Source: Centroberyx gerrardi (Eukaryota > Chordata > Actinopteri > Beryciformes > Berycidae). Taken from it: a DNA stretch of 64,000 nucleotides. A model generated the notes under the pieces. That model was not told the DNA's origin. It saw only the letters and a list, made by a program, of their open reading frames with translations, and ran no database searches. The position numbers and the translations under genes were made by a program. The stretch covers positions 20,552,760 to 20,616,759 of the forward strand of contig NC_136005.1 of assembly GCF_048128805.1 (NCBI RefSeq). Reading direction: 5' to 3'. Within the stretch, counting starts at the first letter, position 1; each line of letters opens with the position of its first letter. This document shows, piece after piece, positions 58,331-64,000 of the stretch.

Positions 58331-59880
58331 ACCTGTCTAAAAGGTTACAGACTGATGCTGATTCTGAGGCTCTAGCTCTGGAAACACCCTCACATTTAAC
58401 ATGAAAGAAAGACAAATTAAACCTATACCAAGGTGATGCAAACCTTTAGTAATTTCAGAAAATTCCTGTGACTCCAACATTGAAAATACATATAAACTGC
58501 CTTCTTTTATATCACATATTTATTTATGACACGCAAAAACAGTTCATTTCCCATACAGTGAGATACAAAGTTTGCTCTGAATGACAGCTATGTAGAAGTA
58601 TGACTGTATGACTTTTATAGTGGCTTTTGTGACCATTACAAACCATGGCATTAGCTTTGCATTTAAAAAAAACAATGTGACACAATAACAACATGATTTC
58701 TGTCATTTTCAGTACCAGGTGCACTCAAAAACAGTTTGAAAATGCACTGAAAAGGCTCCATCAGAACCTCCCACTTAATTTTCCCTTAGAGTGATTGGAG
58801 AGATAAGATTTGCACCACACTTTCTACCAACCACTGAGAAGTTATCGGGTGCATGTCTGCATATGAAATGATTGTTTGGCTTTACAAACCGCGGGCCAAC
58901 ACTAGCATTTGGGTGTCTGAGAAAGAGCCATTTGGCGTGTGTGTGCGCACGTGCATGCATCCGTGCAAGTGTTTGCTCATGCATGCAGTATGAATGTACG
59001 TGCCTGGAGGGTTAGCTTGAGCCTAGTAAAGCCAAGTAGCAGGACTGACTGCTCGGGCCATGTCCCACAGGGTGAGCTTGGCATTCTTACTCCACCGAAA
59101 CGCTGCCAGAACCAAGTCCCCCCTCCTGCCGTTGTCAAGAGCAACAGCTGAGAGGGCTGCTGAGCTTGGATCTGAACGGGACCATGTGGACCTGGAACTC
59201 CCTTCTGCTCCTTCTCCTGCTCTACTGTACACAGACACTCTTAGATACAGCGATTAGCTTCATTTTTTTGGCAGTATATTATTAATCATTGAACCTTACT
59301 GATTGTTGGCTCACCTTCAAAGTTCAATTTATCTTCTTTACATGGCCCCAAAATTCATCGTGTATGTCTGTAGACGTTTCCAATTTTGCAGATATAAACT
59401 GAGCAGATTTGAATAGAGGCCTGTACATAGAATATGAAGGTATGAGAAGACCATTCATACTTGGGTATGGGGCATTAAGTCACAGAAGGAAGACACACAC
59501 ACAAGCACACACACACACACGCACACACACACACATGAAAAATAACATGCAGGGAACAACATGAATGGGAATCCACAACAAACTGCTTTGCCAAGGCCAC
59601 CATAATGCCTCCTCTATAGAAAAAGCTTTCATGGTGAGTGCTCGAGCACAATCGCCATTAATTCAGTTCTAGGGGATGAAACCAGTCATATGTTACAAGC
59701 CAAAAGATACTGATGGTATCTCATCCTGCCTGGAGTAATGGTGTGTGTGTGTATGTCTGTGTGTGTGTGTGTGAGTGAGAGACGCAGAGAGAGAGAGGGA
59801 GAGAGAGGGAAAACACGACAACACAACTAAGGTGATACGTAGATACACGTAGTTATCCGCAAACAAGAAACTCCTAGAAG

Positions 59881-59886
59881 TGTGTG

Positions 59887-59920
<34 letters not shown>
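59881..59920. repeat. (TG)n microsatellite
   Basis: A TG tract of about 40 bp with one CG interruption. Confidence 0.95.
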
Positions 59921-60403
59921 CAGCAGCTGCTCAGGAGTCTTCCCTAACTGTAATCAGTAGTTTAATGAGTCTCAGTGGCTTTCATGTTCAACACTGATGG
60001 CCTGAATGAAAGTTGATGCACAATCAAAAAGGCACACAACAGCCTTGGGGAACACACACACACACATGCACGCACAGACATGTTCACCCCCTTCACCCCA
60101 GACCAAACATTCACACACAAACACACACACTCACGCAAACACACACCTAGTAACAGGCACATGTATAATGCCTGTAGTGTACAGGCATGTTAATTACTTC
60201 CACACAGATCACCTGCAAACACTAGACTTTATCTCGCTTTGGGTTGATCTGCTTTATGATAGCACCAATAAAATGCACCATGTGCTTGGACTTGAAGAAA
60301 TGTTGTAGTTAAGAGGAGGAAGAGGAGTGACTGAGAAACTGAAAAGATAGGAGAAGCTGCAGTAGGAAAAGAGAGCGAGAGAAAAGGCAGACATAAAGAC
60401 ACC

Positions 60404-60436
<33 letters not shown>

Positions 60437-60579
60437 TAAGAGAAACATATTTCTCTCCGGAGCACGAGGGAAAAGAGAGGCAAGAGATTCTTAATGATCA
60501 CTCTCACCTATAGTGAGAGATGCAGCTGTTATGAAGAGAGAGAGGCTTTGAAAACTCTGTGATGAGAGGCATCATTAGA

Positions 60580-60649
<70 letters not shown>

Positions 60650-60740
60650 GAAAGACAGAAAGAAAGAAATACAGAATGGAGAAAAACTAAGAAAGAGAGA
60701 GAGACAGAGAGAGAGACAGAGAAAGACAGAAAGAAAGACA
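60580..60740. repeat. Compound (TG)n-(GA)n-(ACAG/AAAG)n tract
   Basis: TG repeats at about 60580-60601 pass into GA repeats and then into purine-rich GACAGA/GAAAGA units to about 60740. Confidence 0.9.
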
Positions 60741-63700
60741 TACAGAACAAGGGAGATAATCATAATCATGATAATAAGAGAGAGATAGAGAGAGAGATTG
60801 CCTCCCTGCTATGTGTGTTCATGTTTTCCTTTGATGTGACACTGGAGCCCATTCAGAGCAGTTTTGTCCCTCAGCACATGTATTGCTCTGCTCTGACAGC
60901 TGTTGCAGCCTAGAGAATGGAGGCATGCACCAGCACATCCCCCTCCACTTATTAACAGGCCCTCAACCCCATACTCTTAACTAACAGTTTCTCATCAGCC
61001 TTCCCACTGACCTATGCTTTTTTCCACTGTGTAACGTGGTTTAATTATGTCCTTAGTCAATGCAGCAGCAGAAGAATACACTTCCACAGAGCAAAGTCCT
61101 CCAGAAAGAGAATTATTCTTCTCCCTGGTTCTCCAAGAATCATCATACGGTGTGTTAATCCAGCACTGGGCTGCCTAATGCCCGCTGAATACTCCAGTAA
61201 GTCACTCATGTCTCTAGCTCTATATTTAGACCGAGGAATTATGAGAGGAATTAATATACACAGACATGACTTAGTCTTCATTATTTTTGGAGGGAAATGG
61301 GAGGGGGAGGGGTTGCACATATTACATAGGGAGAGTATGAAAGCTGTCCTGGTTTCTCGCTCCCATTATGTCCCTTTTTTTTCCCACAATTCCTTAGGGA
61401 ACTGCGTAGTCATGGGACCAAGGCAAAGACACCTTGGGTGGAAACACGAGTAAAGGAATAGTAATGATAAGATCACACACACACACACACACCCCTGAGG
61501 CAGAGAGACACACATACCAACAGCAGCCAAATAGCTGAATTCCCCCCTGATTTCCACCCCACCCAACTAACCAGTGCAGTGTAACAAAAGTGAGTGTGAG
61601 CGGGGCGAGACAGGAGGAAGACAGAGGAGTGAAGGAGGTGCGGAGAAGAAGCACTTATCTGAGGTGGGGTAGGTATGATAGTGGCTGGTGATGCCATCTC
61701 AGCTGTGAGAGTGCTGCGGCTCTCCAGCATGACCCAGTATAAGCGGTGAGAGACGCCTGCATGGCTACACCTTGACGCCCAACGCCACGCATCTAACGCC
61801 TGATCTCCATCTCTTCGACATGTGGGCGGAGGAGTGACTGCTGACTGCCTGTTATGGATCCAAACTGCGACACAGGTCAAGCATGCAGCGTGATAGGATT
61901 TACTTAATGATTCTCACGGCCCCATGCGGGAGCGCTGGCCTTGCAATAAGATAATAAGGAACGTGGATATAGATACAATAAAACAAACCACAGAACGACT
62001 GCTGTAATGAACGCCTTCATTCCCTGTCTCGGCAGCAGAGTGTGAATGGCTCAGCGCAAGGTGCTAATTTGCTGTGAGAATTCAAAGGAACAGTAGGGGC
62101 AAATTAAAACATTATTCTTCATCATGTGTATTGCGGCAGCACCCAAAACCGGACCTCCTTGATTCGACTAAAGGGCAGTAGGCTCATGGGTGATACTGGG
62201 TGTGTTACAAGGTTGCCGTGCTGAGACCGGGCCTGACGCCTAATGTCCGATCCTCCCTCTCTCCTCTGCTGCCCCGGCCAGACAAACATAACAAAGCTAA
62301 TTGGGCCATTTAAATGTTAACTGATAGACAGAGGAGCTCTTCCCTTCTACTTTATGGATAACATCTGTGCACATGTTGCTATGAACTTTATCTATAAGGT
62401 TTTAGCAGTTATGTGTTAATGATTGAGGACACATTTGCTTTGAGTCAAGCAAATCTAGCGAGGGATTCTATGATTTGACTGATGTGCTGAGCACAATATA
62501 AATAGTAGATTTAAATCAAGTGGAAATGCAAACACAGTGTTTCCATTTTGGATAAGTACTGTTCAGATATTCAAAGTGCTCTCCCAGATCAATAGTAAGG
62601 ATATTCATTTATAAATTTGGCACATAGAGATTGTGACATTGTAGCCATTGTTTTCATCACTATTTTTCACAAGGTAGCATGCAGAGCACCTGCATGGCAC
62701 CGATTTAGAATTCAGGGCGGATATGTTTCATTCATCTCTCTTTATGAATGAGTCTGCAGCTGAGTGATCAGAAATGTAAACGAATAAACATGGCCGTTGT
62801 TTTCACTAATCAATACCCAGAATGAGCAGTAATCAAGATAGAGAGAAATGCGTTACCAGAAACACACACAGGTGCACAAGAGCACACACACATACACACA
62901 CGCAAACGCACACACAATTAGCATGTAAATCAGTGGTAACTTGATGGTTTCCAAAAAGCAATGTTTTTCCATTTTTTACCATAAATATTCTTGTTTTCCA
63001 GCTATGTCCACAAGGCAGTCAGAGCAGTGGTGAAGAAGCAGACCACTGTCAAACATACAGCAAGTGGATAAGGAAGCCTGTGATTAACAGGCTCTTCAAT
63101 TCTGCTTTAACCTTCCCCAAAACACTCAGTCCATCCGCAGGGAGGAGAGGAGAGAAAGCAGCATTTGTGATTCAGTGACAGAATGATATATTACAAGGTC
63201 ACTCACAGATTTTAACCCACAGGCCTGGATTTAAATGGATGTTCAGGGACACAACTCAAAACATATGTGGTAAAATACTGCTTTATATCAAATAATGGGT
63301 GAAATCTACATAATTGTTGAGCAATTGGGCTATTATAAAGGCCTATACTGTGTGTGGATATGGTAGATATGCTATAATTGCATGTATGATTGTATTAATG
63401 GCCTTTGGATACCCTTATGATATTAAAGGGGATAGGTCCATAAAAGACAATGCAACATTTACACAAATGTTACCATTTTCAGTGGGAGTCAAATACCATG
63501 GATTTCAGAGTTGCCCTTTGAAAAAGCCCCAAGGATGCTATATTGAATAAAAAACATTTTATTTACTGTAGTAACCATGAAAACATAGCCTAGTTACAAA
63601 TTAAAAAGCCACAGAAAAAAAAGAGGTTGTCAAATAGAGATTATGTGAACACAAATCAAAGCACGCTGGGTTTATAATGGGCTGATTTGTTCTGATTTCC

Positions 63701-64000
63701 CTTTTCCGATTCTTTCTCTCTTTTTCAAATTCGATGCAAAACATTGTCCGTTCCCATAATTGTGCAAACTGCATATACGCTTTGAGCAGTGGATGTAGGG
63801 AACCCCCACACTGAACCCAGCCGACACATGCCGCAAGATCCCAGCATGCTTATTTGCATTCTCCTCCCATAGCCTAGATGCACGGCTCTGCCACATCCCA
63901 TTTGCCCATACAAATTAATGCATTGAAATGAAGCTTGGTGGAAAAAAAATATTCTATTTCTTTTTCAGAATCTTACAATTCGAATGTATTATTTTCCTAG

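Larger units (their letters stand above)
57875..64000 (-). other. 5' intron/flank of adcyap1r1 without recognised coding sequence
   Basis: If the acceptor at 57873 is used, this stretch starts with an intron of unknown length. It contains a hairpin MITE (58178-58330), many CA/TG and GA tracts (for example 59881-59920, 60410-60436, 60580-60640) and complex AT-rich sequence. No exon with coding-like content was recognised on either strand. Confidence 0.45.

Noticed and set aside
1..64000. CRISPR arrays, bacterial operons, tRNA or rRNA genes
   Set aside because: None seen. Gene structure is eukaryotic throughout, and the tandem repeats lack the spacer pattern of CRISPR.

Overview
The window looks like teleost fish nuclear DNA. 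Genes are split into many short exons with GT-AG introns. Dinucleotide microsatellites are very dense, and there are scattered LINE 3' ends and short inverted-terminal-repeat elements. Two neighbouring genes encode class B1 (secretin-family) GPCRs. I have no database result; all identities rest on reading the translated exons against family knowledge.

Layout. (1) 163-3628, + strand: the 3' part of a CYLD-type deubiquitinase gene, probably the fish CYLD-like paralogue (ten coding exons, 444 codons plus stop), then an AT-rich 3'UTR to about 4.68 kb. (2) 4.7-13.4 kb: no gene recognised; it holds a 58-unit pentanucleotide satellite (about 6.6-6.9 kb), microsatellites, a truncated LINE 3' end (11.34-12.0 kb) and a perfect 33-bp fold-back at its 5' junction. 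(3) 13.4-15.02 kb, - strand: an unrecognised coding locus with a clean first splice, a duplicated internal module and three breaks in the frame. (4) 15.0-18.7 kb: intergenic, with one short inverted-terminal element. (5) 19004-37918, + strand: a complete 13-exon class B1 GPCR gene (450 aa), best read as a growth-hormone-releasing-hormone receptor-type gene. (6) 37.9-44.6 kb: convergent intergenic/3'UTR space. (7) 57872-44633, - strand: a 13-coding-exon PACAP type I receptor gene (adcyap1r1, 448 aa), with a 5'UTR splice acceptor just upstream of the start codon. Its intron between coding exons 5 and 6 carries a 2.1-kb element with 26-bp terminal inverted repeats and ten copies of a 12-bp motif. 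(8) 57.9-64 kb: presumably 5' flank or a long first intron of adcyap1r1, with microsatellites and a hairpin MITE.

The two receptors share exon phases and lengths almost exon for exon (98, 133, 154, 61, 70, 92, 130 and 42 nt for exons 5-12 in both), which supports origin by duplication. They lie tail to tail. Both belong to a Gs/cAMP-type peptide-hormone receptor family (GHRH/PRP and PACAP/VIP ligands). The CYLD-type gene is a separate ubiquitin-pathway gene with no obvious functional link.
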